Part shown: positions 1 to 5,108 of the stretch, piece by piece
Layout of the letters: every line of letters starts with the position of its first letter
Position numbering within the stretch: position 1 is the first letter of the stretch
Assembly: GCA_045614925.1 (NCBI GenBank)
Contig: JAZLDV010000061.1
Span: 1 to 5,108, forward strand
From: JAZLDV01 sp045614925
GTDB taxonomy: Bacteria; Bacillota_I; Bacilli_A; Erysipelotrichales; Coprobacillaceae
Direction: 5' to 3'
DNA: 5,108 bases
Program-made: the position numbers and the translations under genes
The notes under the pieces: model-generated
What the model was told of the DNA's origin: nothing
What the model saw: the letters and a program-made list of their open reading frames with translations, nothing else
Databases searched by the model: none

Positions 1-31
1 AAACACATTCTTCCCTAAAGAATGTGTTTTT
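1..31 (+). terminator. Perfect 12-bp hairpin with T-tract, likely terminator of an off-window gene
   Basis: Positions 1-12 pair perfectly with 18-29 around a 5-nt loop (CCCTA). On the plus strand the stem runs directly into TTTTT and then AATTT, as in an intrinsic terminator. It would end a rightward gene lying left of the window and convergent with the glycosidase gene. The stem begins with AAA, so it could also work as a bidirectional or second-stage terminator on the minus strand, but the T-tract for that direction would lie outside the window. The hairpin is seen directly; the gene it serves is inferred. Confidence 0.65.
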
Positions 32-36
32 AATTT

Positions 37-81
37 ACAAACAAAAACCCCTTAGAAGTGATTTCTCACCTCTATGGGGTT
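37..81 (-). terminator. Intrinsic terminator of the GH84 glycosidase gene
   Basis: Read on the minus strand, 81-66 pairs with 61-46 to form a 16-position stem. It has one A-A mismatch (75/52), one G-U wobble (70/57) and a GAAA tetraloop (65-62). It starts with AACCCC, closes with GGGGTT, and is followed by a T-rich run interrupted by single G's (TTTGTTTG, 45-38). The stem begins 6 nt after the TAA stop at 88-90. Position, stability and U-tract all fit a Rho-independent terminator for this gene. Confidence 0.88.
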
Positions 82-87
82 ATTTTA

Positions 88-3000
88 TTATCCTAACCAA
101 GCTCCGTTAGAATTAAATTTTTGTACTTTTCCGTTAATAGTTACAGTTCCTGTTACCATTGCACCTTTAGAGTTGAAATAGTACCAAGTATTGTTAATTT
201 TTAACCAACCAGTAACCATAGCGTTATTTAAATAATACCATGTACCGTTTACTTTTTGCCAACCAGTCATCATATGGCTATTCATGTAGTACCATTTTCC
301 TCCGTCTTGAATCCATCCAGTTTTCATTTCAGAATCTAAGAAGTACCATTTACCGTTATCTTTAACCCATCCAGTTTTCATAGCTGTGTCTAAGAAATAC
401 CATTTACCACCGTCATTTAACCATCCAGTGATCATATGGCTATTTAAGTAATACCATTGACCGTCAATTTTTTGCCAACCAGTTACCATATGAGTATTTA
501 AGTAATACCATTTGTTGTTGTCTTTTACCCAACCAGTTTGCATAGCACCAGTACTATCCATGAAGTACCATTTACCTGCATCTTTAACCCATCCAGTTTG
601 AGCTACACCATCTACGTAGAAGTACCATTTTCCATCTACTTTTTCCCAACCAGATAATGTTGGAACTTTTTCTAATGCATTATAAGCATTTTGTAATGCT
701 TCTAATGCATAATCAACAGCAGCTTGAGTTTCAGCATCAAATGCAAGTTTAGCTTCAATTAAAGCTTTTACAAATGCATCATATGATTCTTTAGTATAAC
801 CATCATTTTGTGTACCAGATACTTGTGAATAATATTCATTTAACGCAGATGTATCTACACCTTTATATTCACCATTTAATAATAATAATTCTGAAATATC
901 GATATCACAATTATTCCATTCAATGATAATTTCTAATATAGTACTATCTGCTGGTAAGATAAATTCATTTAAAGTTTTATTTAAATGTCCTACTTTAATA
1001 GTTTTTTCAGTAGTACGTACAGTTACTGCTGCATTTGAAATTGCATTAGCACTTTGAATAATTTTAATTTTGTTTGCATCATTGTTTTCAGAAACTGAAT
1101 AAACTAATTTACCAGTTTTATCAACAGGTATAAATGAAGTAGATAAAGTTCCATCTGTTAAGTATGCAAATTGACCTTCTCTTGTTTCTTGGCTTGTTGA
1201 TTCATAAGTTGGGTCATTTAATGTTGGCATATATTCTCCACCATTAATTTCAAATTCTTGGAATCTTAACCATTTATCTGAACCAGCTTTTGTTTTTGTA
1301 ATTTCAAATTTAATAAATTTTACTTTTTTGTTAATATCAGTTGCTTCTTTAGCATTATATGAAGTTTCATGTAATGGTAATACATCATTGATATTATCTT
1401 CATTGTTAGCTTCACCTTCTAATTCTTCAGTAGCACTACCAATTTCCATAATACTTTCCCAATTATTACCATCTAAAGAAACTGAGATTCTACCATGACG
1501 TGGCCAGTCATGTTCACTATCTCTACATACAACTTTTAATGTTCTTAAATCAATTTCTTGACCTAAATCATATACAAAGAATCTTCCAGCAGTTTGGCTT
1601 CCATAGAAGATAGTTTGTGTAGTTCTATCACCATCAAATAAGAATTCAGCAGGATTGTTTGCTTTATCATAAATACTAAATGATGAATTATTTAAGAATG
1701 TTTTACCTTTAAGTTCAAATGTAGTTAAAGATAATTCTTTAATATCAAATGTAATATCAGCATTAGTTTTGTTAATTAAACGTACATAACGTGCATCAAC
1801 ATTTTTACCTACAACATATTCACTCATTTCATGTTCATTTTTACCTACTTCTAATGTTAATCCATTACCATTAGTTAAGTTTTTAGTAATACTTGTAATT
1901 TCATGAATACGATCTAATTTAATACCGATATATTCACCAGCTTTTAAAGTTACACCATTTAATGCATTTAATTTTGCATTATCATATCCAATAACTGTAG
2001 CATGATCAACATAAGCTTCTACATTAGTATATGCAGTTGTTTTATGAGGTGCTTCAGTCACAATATTAAATTCTCTCATTGCAGTCCATTTTCCAGATCC
2101 ACCAACTCGTGAACATTCATAACGCACTGCAATTACATTTTTAATTTCAACATCACTGATTTTTACAGTTGCAGCATATGGTCCATATTCTTTACCATCT
2201 AATGCTTTCCATTCATTAGAACCTTCTACTTTATATAATACTTTACCATATCCGAAAGTATCATCATTTTTAGAAGCAGTACCATTTAAGATATCTACAC
2301 CATAGATAGTTGTAGGTTCACTTAAATTTAATTGGAAATAAGCACCAGTTGCTTCAGCACCATCATGCCATGCAAATGTAGAAGGATCATTATCTGAAAT
2401 ATTAGCAATTGCTCCTGAATACCAAGTTGAATAACTTGATGTTGGAGTAATTTCTACTTTGCTACCTTTTCCTTCAAATACATAATCATTTACAGGTCCA
2501 GCAACTAATTCATTTAATTCTTCTGCTAATGGGATTAAATGAGTTGAACCAGGAGTTACAACTTTATTTGATCCATCAACCATTTTTTTAGTATATGTTT
2601 TAGAAGTACTTAATTTTGAGCTTCCTGCAGTATAATTATTAAATGCAGAATATAAATCATTGTCATCAATATCTAATTTTGTTAAAGCAAAGTAAGAGAT
2701 TGATTGACATAAATCTCTTAAAGAGTTAGTAAATGGCAATAATTCATCTTTTAAAGCTTCATTTGTACTCTTAGCATGGAAATCATCACATGCTTTAATA
2801 ATAATTTCTAATTCTGATAATAAACGTTTAGCAACGTCACTCATATCTTCTTTATTTTTTAATTTTGTTTTAAATTCATTAATTAAAGATTGTAATTCTT
2901 CAGATTCAGCTAAAACTAATCCATGTCCATTAGGTTGTGGGTTAGACATATGTTTAGCTAAAGTATGTAATTCTTTTGCAGCATTTTCATCAATATATTT

Positions 3001-4410
3001 AAATGAATCAGCCCAGCTCTTATCATCATCGAATGATTTTACATTCCATGTATAATCTGCAACTGCAAATAATGCTACTTTAGAAGCTTCAGCTTCTTGC
3101 ATTGGGTTAGTTACAACACCATAAATATCATTTACATTAATATCTGTACGTAATAATGAACCTTTACCCATTAACATACGTGAGTGGTTAATATCATTAA
3201 CTGGCCAGTTTAACCAGAATAATGGTGCTCTACGTTCAGTTTTTCCATTAGTTACATTATATCTTCTGAAATGTTCTAATGTTTTTTGTTCTACTGGCTG
3301 ACATACTGCTTCACCAGTCCAGAAAATTTGTACATCTTCAGGGAATCCAGCATCTAATTCATTTAATTCTGAATAATTTCCTTGCCATGAATGGTTATAC
3401 CCTTGTGGACAGAATACTAAGTTATATACATCACCTTTGCTATCAACCCATTTTTGTAAATCATTCATAACTTTAATAACTACGTTTCTAGGTAAGTTTC
3501 CAGCATCGTCACCTAAAACACCGAATTGACGTACACCAACTTCATATAATTGTTCAAATTTTGCGATGATTTTTTGAATATCTGCATCATAAGATGAAGC
3601 AGTAATTCCTCCATTCATAAATGGGTGAATTGTCCATACAAAGCGACATTTGCTTTCATTTCCAACTCTTGCCATTTCTTGAATTGCTTCTAATTCTGAT
3701 TGAGGATATGGATCTCTCCATCTTGCACTATGATATGGATCATCTTTTGGTGCAAAGATATAAGATGTCATCTTGAAATCTCCACCAAATTTCATTAAAG
3801 ACATACGATCTTCATTTGACCAAGGAATACCATAATATCCTTCAATAAATCCACGAATATTCGCATCAGCATAATCTTTCATTTCAAAATGACGAATAGT
3901 TGAACCGTCCATTTGATTAAAAATATGCTTTAATGATGTCAATGCATAAAATGCACCATCACTATTTGCTGCTAATACAACAATTTCATCATTATTGGCA
4001 GATAAAAAATAAGCTCCAAAATGATCAAATAAACTTGCTTCAACAGCATAATTTTCTTGAACATAAGTATCTACAAAACCTTTAGAACCATATGTTCCAA
4101 CTAATACATTTGTTTTACCTTTTACAACATCACGTGAATAAGTCACTTCTTTACCTTTAATAGCAAAGACATCTTCTAATCTTTGTAATGTTACAGTGTC
4201 AATGTCATCTTCAACAACAACATTAACTTCTTCCTTAATGATAAACTCATCATCGCCATAAGTCATATCATGAGGGATTGGATAGATCTCGTATTCATTT
4301 TCTTTTGCAAATGTATCAACCACAAATCCTGGTGTTACAAATGTAAAAGTATTGAATGCAAGAACGAATGCTAATAATAATTTAAGCATCTTGATCCAGT
4401 TTTTTAACAT
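88..4410 (-). CDS. Secreted multidomain GH84 beta-N-acetylglucosaminidase (NagH/NagJ-like, 'hyaluronidase' family) with CBM32 modules and cell-wall-binding repeats
   Basis: The 1440-residue protein probably hydrolyses terminal beta-linked GlcNAc on glycans outside the cell by the GH84 substrate-assisted mechanism. Domains in order: signal peptide 1-35 (KMLKLLLAFVLAF core, possible cut after DTFA); GH20b-like alpha/beta domain about 38-180; GH84 barrel about 184-480; helical domain about 480-640; CBM32-like 643-785; beta-rich module about 792-900; CBM32-like about 905-1057; beta-rich module about 1062-1181; FIVAR-like helices about 1185-1248; ten wall-binding repeats 1254-1440. Family signatures include RGFIEGYYGIPW (186-197), FAPKDDPYH (219-227; K222 matches the substrate lysine), the catalytic pair D301-D302 in GVLGDDAGN, NWPVND (N401, D406) and NPMQEAEASK (435-444). 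These make it look active. The start is ATG at 4410 with AAGGAGG 7 nt upstream. There is no LPXTG motif, so attachment should be non-covalent through the repeats. Such enzymes are often labelled hyaluronidase, but GH84 members studied closely are mostly exo-beta-N-acetylglucosaminidases/O-GlcNAcases. Family assignment is firm; the natural substrate (mucin O-glycans, other host glycans) is inference. Confidence 0.95.
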   Translation of the reverse strand: MLKNWIKMLKLLLAFVLAFNTFTFVTPGFVVDTFAKENEYEIYPIPHDMTYGDDEFIIKEEVNVVVEDDIDTVTLQRLEDVFAIKGKEVTYSRDVVKGKTNVLVGTYGSKGFVDTYVQENYAVEASLFDHFGAYFLSANNDEIVVLAANSDGAFYALTSLKHIFNQMDGSTIRHFEMKDYADANIRGFIEGYYGIPWSNEDRMSLMKFGGDFKMTSYIFAPKDDPYHSARWRDPYPQSELEAIQEMARVGNESKCRFVWTIHPFMNGGITASSYDADIQKIIAKFEQLYEVGVRQFGVLGDDAGNLPRNVVIKVMNDLQKWVDSKGDVYNLVFCPQGYNHSWQGNYSELNELDAGFPEDVQIFWTGEAVCQPVEQKTLEHFRRYNVTNGKTERRAPLFWLNWPVNDINHSRMLMGKGSLLRTDINVNDIYGVVTNPMQEAEASKVALFAVADYTWNVKSFDDDKSWADSFKYIDENAAKELHTLAKHMSNPQPNGHGLVLAESEELQSLINEFKTKLKNKEDMSDVAKRLLSELEIIIKACDDFHAKSTNEALKDELLPFTNSLRDLCQSISYFALTKLDIDDNDLYSAFNNYTAGSSKLSTSKTYTKKMVDGSNKVVTPGSTHLIPLAEELNELVAGPVNDYVFEGKGSKVEITPTSSYSTWYSGAIANISDNDPSTFAWHDGAEATGAYFQLNLSEPTTIYGVDILNGTASKNDDTFGYGKVLYKVEGSNEWKALDGKEYGPYAATVKISDVEIKNVIAVRYECSRVGGSGKWTAMREFNIVTEAPHKTTAYTNVEAYVDHATVIGYDNAKLNALNGVTLKAGEYIGIKLDRIHEITSITKNLTNGNGLTLEVGKNEHEMSEYVVGKNVDARYVRLINKTNADITFDIKELSLTTFELKGKTFLNNSSFSIYDKANNPAEFLFDGDRTTQTIFYGSQTAGRFFVYDLGQEIDLRTLKVVCRDSEHDWPRHGRISVSLDGNNWESIMEIGSATEELEGEANNEDNINDVLPLHETSYNAKEATDINKKVKFIKFEITKTKAGSDKWLRFQEFEINGGEYMPTLNDPTYESTSQETREGQFAYLTDGTLSTSFIPVDKTGKLVYSVSENNDANKIKIIQSANAISNAAVTVRTTEKTIKVGHLNKTLNEFILPADSTILEIIIEWNNCDIDISELLLLNGEYKGVDTSALNEYYSQVSGTQNDGYTKESYDAFVKALIEAKLAFDAETQAAVDYALEALQNAYNALEKVPTLSGWEKVDGKWYFYVDGVAQTGWVKDAGKWYFMDSTGAMQTGWVKDNNKWYYLNTHMVTGWQKIDGQWYYLNSHMITGWLNDGGKWYFLDTAMKTGWVKDNGKWYFLDSEMKTGWIQDGGKWYYMNSHMMTGWQKVNGTWYYLNNAMVTGWLKINNTWYYFNSKGAMVTGTVTINGKVQKFNSNGAWLG
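91..651 (-). repeat. Ten tandem GW/choline-binding-type cell-wall repeats (coding)
   Basis: Residues 1254-1440 form a tandem array with consensus GW-x(4-5)-G/N-K-WY[YF]-[LMF]-[ND]-x(2-4)-M-x-T. Repeat starts are residues 1254, 1273, 1293, 1311, 1329, 1347, 1365, 1383, 1401 and 1421. Unit lengths are 19, 20, 18, 18, 18, 18, 18, 18, 20 and 20. The last unit is degenerate: it has lost the W and WYY residues and ends the protein in GAWLG. The similarity shows in the DNA as recurring AAGTACCATTT-type segments. Repeats of this class (cell-wall/choline-binding, glucan-binding) bind choline or other wall or glucan ligands through aromatic residues in Gram-positive surface proteins. The ligand here cannot be read from sequence. 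Confidence 0.92.
667..858 (-). other. FIVAR-like helical domain within the glycosidase
   Basis: Residues about 1185-1248 show the FIVAR pattern: YTKESYDAFVKALIEAK, followed by an alanine-rich segment with TQAAVDYALEALQNAYNAL. FIVAR domains are short three-helix bundles common in Gram-positive surface proteins, including clostridial GH84 enzymes such as NagH, where they act as spacers or in protein-protein contacts. Here it separates the beta modules from the wall-binding repeats, so a stalk role is likely. Confidence 0.82.
868..1227 (-). other. Unassigned beta-rich module 2 within the glycosidase
   Basis: Residues about 1062-1181 lie between the second CBM32-like module and the FIVAR-like domain. 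The opening resembles an F5/8C start (FAYLTDGTLSTSFIPV, compare the 'DGD.sT' motif). It continues with alternating hydrophobic strands (KIKIIQS, AAVTVRTT, ILEIIIEW) and ends in ISELLLLNGEY. It looks like a jelly-roll carbohydrate-binding or lectin-like fold but lacks enough CBM32 landmarks to name. The fold class is inferred from the strand pattern only. Confidence 0.5.
1240..1698 (-). other. Second CBM32 / F5-8 type C module within the glycosidase
   Basis: Residues about 905-1057 carry F5/8C landmarks: AEFLFDGDRTTQT near the start, FFVYDLGQEIDLRTLKVV in the middle, then a strand reading ISVSLDGNNWESI, and a closing FIKFEITKT...WLRFQEFEING. Modules of this family in GH84 enzymes bind galactose- or GlcNAc-type sugars on host glycans and bring the catalytic domain to its substrate. 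An acidic, Asn-rich insertion (about 995-1010) sits in one loop. The sugar specificity is not predictable here. Confidence 0.82.
1711..2037 (-). other. Unassigned beta-rich module 1 within the glycosidase
   Basis: Residues about 792-900 separate the two CBM32-like modules. The segment has a strand-rich pattern: GVTLKAGEYIGIKLDR, ITSITKNLT, LTLEVG, then ARYVRLINKTNADITFDIKELSLTTF. The phrase 'GEYIGIKLDR...I' followed by 'ARYVRLIN' resembles a degenerate galactose-binding-like jelly roll, a type often seen between lectin modules of large clostridial glycosidases. I cannot name a family with confidence. Confidence 0.5.
2056..2484 (-). other. First CBM32 / F5-8 type C module within the glycosidase
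   Basis: Residues about 643-785 follow the helical domain. Landmarks are NISDNDPSTFAWHDG at the start, YFQLNLSEPTTIYGVDILNG for the central strands, KVLYKVEGSNEWKAL, and the terminal VRYECSRVGGSGKWTAMREF typical of F5/8C domains. Its position directly after the catalytic and helical region is the same as in clostridial NagH/NagJ-type enzymes. Its predicted role is glycan binding; the ligand is unknown. Confidence 0.85.
2971..3861 (-). other. GH84 catalytic domain within the glycosidase
   Basis: Residues about 184-480 form the (beta/alpha)8 barrel. Sites I can match to characterised bacterial GH84 enzymes are K222 (APKDDPY), the catalytic Asp pair D301/D302 (codons at 3505-3510), N401 and D406 in NWPVND, and N435 in TNPMQ. 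The first Asp polarises the substrate acetamido group and the second acts as general acid/base. All key positions that I can align by eye are present, so an active enzyme is expected. The residues next to the pair (GDDAG) differ from the DDI-type context in Clostridium perfringens NagJ. Confidence 0.92.
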
Positions 4411-4417
4411 TTCTATT

Positions 4418-4424
4418 CCTCCTT
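4418..4424 (-). promoter_or_regulatory. Ribosome binding site of the glycosidase gene
   Basis: The minus strand reads AAGGAGG, a complete Shine-Dalgarno match, with a 7-nt spacer (4411-4417) before the ATG at 4408-4410. This fixes the start at the first Met, which also begins the signal peptide, rather than at the internal Met at residue 8. Confidence 0.93.
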
Positions 4425-4441
4425 ATAAAATATTAGTCATG

Positions 4442-4455
4442 CGTAAGCATTTCCA
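4442..4455 (-). promoter_or_regulatory. Possible cre-like operator at the predicted transcription start
   Basis: On the minus strand the 14-mer TGGAAATGCTTACG matches 8 of the 11 specified positions of the CcpA cre consensus TGWAANCGNTNWCA. It overlaps a small inverted repeat, ATGC-N4-GCAT, at 4439-4450. A site here would overlap the predicted transcription start, a usual place for catabolite repression of glycosidase genes. The central CG of the consensus is not intact, so this is a weak match and could be chance. Confidence 0.25.
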
Positions 4456-4460
4456 AAAAT

Positions 4461-4489
4461 ACTATAACATAAATTTCCATATTACTTAA
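4461..4489 (-). promoter_or_regulatory. Predicted sigma-A-type promoter of the glycosidase gene
   Basis: Read on the minus strand, TTAAGT (4489-4484) is followed after 17 nt by TATAGT (4466-4461). TG lies one base before the -10 box (TGTTATAGT), giving an extended -10. The -35 is poor (3 of 6), but the -10 is 5 of 6 and the spacing is ideal. Transcription would start near 4454, leaving a 5' leader of about 44 nt. The region is AT-rich, so other boxes are possible. Confidence 0.5.
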
Positions 4490-4496
4490 CACTTTT

Positions 4497-4534
4497 AAAA
4501 AATAAAAACAAAAAAAGAGCATTACTGCTCTTTT
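4497..4534 (-). terminator. Intrinsic terminator of alr, overlapping its stop codon
   Basis: On the minus strand, 4534-4526 (AAAAGAGCA) pairs perfectly with 4521-4513 (TGCTCTTTT) around the 4-nt loop GTAA. A long T-rich tail runs to 4497. The TAA stop of alr (4522-4524) lies inside the loop, so the 5' arm is made of the last three codons. It separates alr from the glycosidase gene. On the plus strand only four T's follow the stem, so termination in that direction should be weak. Confidence 0.88.
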
Positions 4535-5108
4535 ACATATCTTCTCTCTACTCTTTCACTTAACAGGCAAGTCACCTCATAAGGAATTGTATCCAATTCC
4601 TTAGCCATTCTAGCAAGACTCATATGTTCACCAAAGATTTCTACAAGTTCATGAACTTTAACACTTTCATCAACTTTTACCATCATCTGATCCATACATA
4701 CTCTTCCTACAATAGGATATTCTTTGCCATTAATCACAACACATCTTCCCTGATTCGCTCTAATAAAGCCATCAGCATAGCCAATTGGTAAAGTGGCTAT
4801 AATTTCATCTTCTTGCGCTTCATAAGTATGACCATAACCAATACATTCACCTTTATAAACCTTCTTAATCATAGCTACTTTTGTATATAAAGACATTACC
4901 TGTTTTAATTCATCACATTCATTTCCTGCAGGATCAACTCCATACATCACAATCCCACATCTTGCTAAATTTGTTTTTTCTTCTTTATGATACAGCATTG
5001 AAGCTGAATTCTGACAATGAATATATTTAAATTTTCTATCTCCAATAATTTCATTAAATAATTCATATTGTCTTTCATAAGCATCATTTTGCATTGGATC
5101 ATCAGCTG
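4522..5108 (-). CDS. alr: Alanine racemase, C-terminal half (5' end beyond the window)
   Basis: This PLP enzyme interconverts L- and D-alanine in the cytoplasm and supplies D-Ala for peptidoglycan. The frame is open to the right edge: before the Met codon at 5092-5094 it reads xCA-GCT-GAT-GAT-CCA, giving [S/T]ADDP. That matches the conserved 'HFA[ST]AD' segment in the middle of Alr, so the Met is internal and the gene starts outside the window. About 194 residues are visible, roughly half of the usual 360-390. Counting from that Met: LARCGIVMYG (43-52, R45 matching the PLP-nitrogen arginine); IGYGHTY (85-91, Y87 the catalytic tyrosine of the C-terminal beta domain); LPIGYADG (102-109); VGRVCMDQ (129-136, the substrate-site Met/Asp); and PYEVTC (171-176). 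All are intact, so the enzyme looks functional. The PLP lysine lies in the missing N-terminal barrel. The stop codon sits in the terminator loop, and the next gene begins 111 nt downstream. Confidence 0.96.
   Translation of the reverse strand, partial: ADDPMQNDAYERQYELFNEIIGDRKFKYIHCQNSASMLYHKEEKTNLARCGIVMYGVDPAGNECDELKQVMSLYTKVAMIKKVYKGECIGYGHTYEAQEDEIIATLPIGYADGFIRANQGRCVVINGKEYPIVGRVCMDQMMVKVDESVKVHELVEIFGEHMSLARMAKELDTIPYEVTCLLSERVERRYVKEQ

Noticed and set aside
88..150. A sortase LPXTG anchor at the C-terminus of the glycosidase
   Set aside because: The protein ends in a degenerate repeat (GAWLG) with no LPXTG, hydrophobic segment or basic tail.
91..651. Regular repeats as a possible CRISPR array or non-coding satellite
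   Set aside because: The period is a multiple of three, the repeats translate in one continuous frame into GW...WYY units, and there are no unique spacers between identical repeats.
3279..3470. Plus-strand open frame of 63 codons
   Set aside because: It lies wholly antisense to the GH84 catalytic domain, where the minus-strand protein carries conserved family motifs. No ribosome binding site or recognisable protein feature was seen.
4411..4521. A riboswitch or small RNA in the intergenic gap
   Set aside because: The gap is only 111 nt and is accounted for by the alr terminator tail, a promoter, a short leader and a ribosome binding site. No further stable structure was seen.
5092..5094. ATG as the start of a 190-residue alanine racemase fragment
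   Set aside because: The frame stays open to the window edge and the upstream codons give [S/T]ADDP, part of the conserved HFA[ST]AD region. The Met is internal and the gene is cut by the window, not truncated by mutation.
1..5108. A novel multi-gene system or mobile element
   Set aside because: Only one complete gene and one partial housekeeping gene are present. There is no transposase, integrase, terminal inverted repeat or toxin-antitoxin pair.

Overview
This AT-rich window carries two minus-strand genes. It looks like a low-GC Gram-positive bacterium (Bacillota). The evidence is A/T-ending codons, a strong AAGGAGG ribosome binding site, stem-plus-U-tract terminators, and a secreted protein ending in Gram-positive GW/choline-binding-type cell-wall repeats. 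A gut or mucosal member of the Erysipelotrichia/Coprobacillaceae or a clostridial relative would fit, but that placement is inference from protein style, not a search result. Layout from left to right: two hairpins lie at 1-81. The first (1-29) is a perfect 12-bp stem followed by T's on the plus strand and probably ends a convergent gene off the left edge. The second (46-81) is a long GAAA-loop terminator for the large minus-strand gene. That gene (88-4410) encodes a 1440-residue multidomain surface glycosidase. In protein order it has a signal peptide, a GH20b-like N-domain, a GH84 beta-N-acetylglucosaminidase catalytic domain with its Asp-Asp pair, a helical domain, two CBM32/F5-8C-type lectin modules interleaved with two less recognisable beta-rich modules, a FIVAR-like helical domain, and ten cell-wall-binding repeats. 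The gap at 4411-4521 holds its ribosome binding site, a plausible extended -10 promoter, a cre-like imperfect palindrome, and the terminator of the upstream gene. The right end (4522-5108) is the C-terminal half of alanine racemase (alr), which is cut by the window edge. The two genes share orientation but are separated by a good terminator, so they are probably not one operon. Alr supplies D-alanine for peptidoglycan (and for teichoic acid D-alanylation where that occurs). The GH84 protein is predicted to sit non-covalently on the cell wall and trim terminal GlcNAc-type sugars from host glycans such as mucin. No direct functional link between the two genes is evident. I found no mobile element, CRISPR array, RNA gene or unknown multi-gene system. 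The most interesting material is the domain architecture of the glycosidase, its unassigned beta modules and its unusual 18-residue wall-binding repeats.
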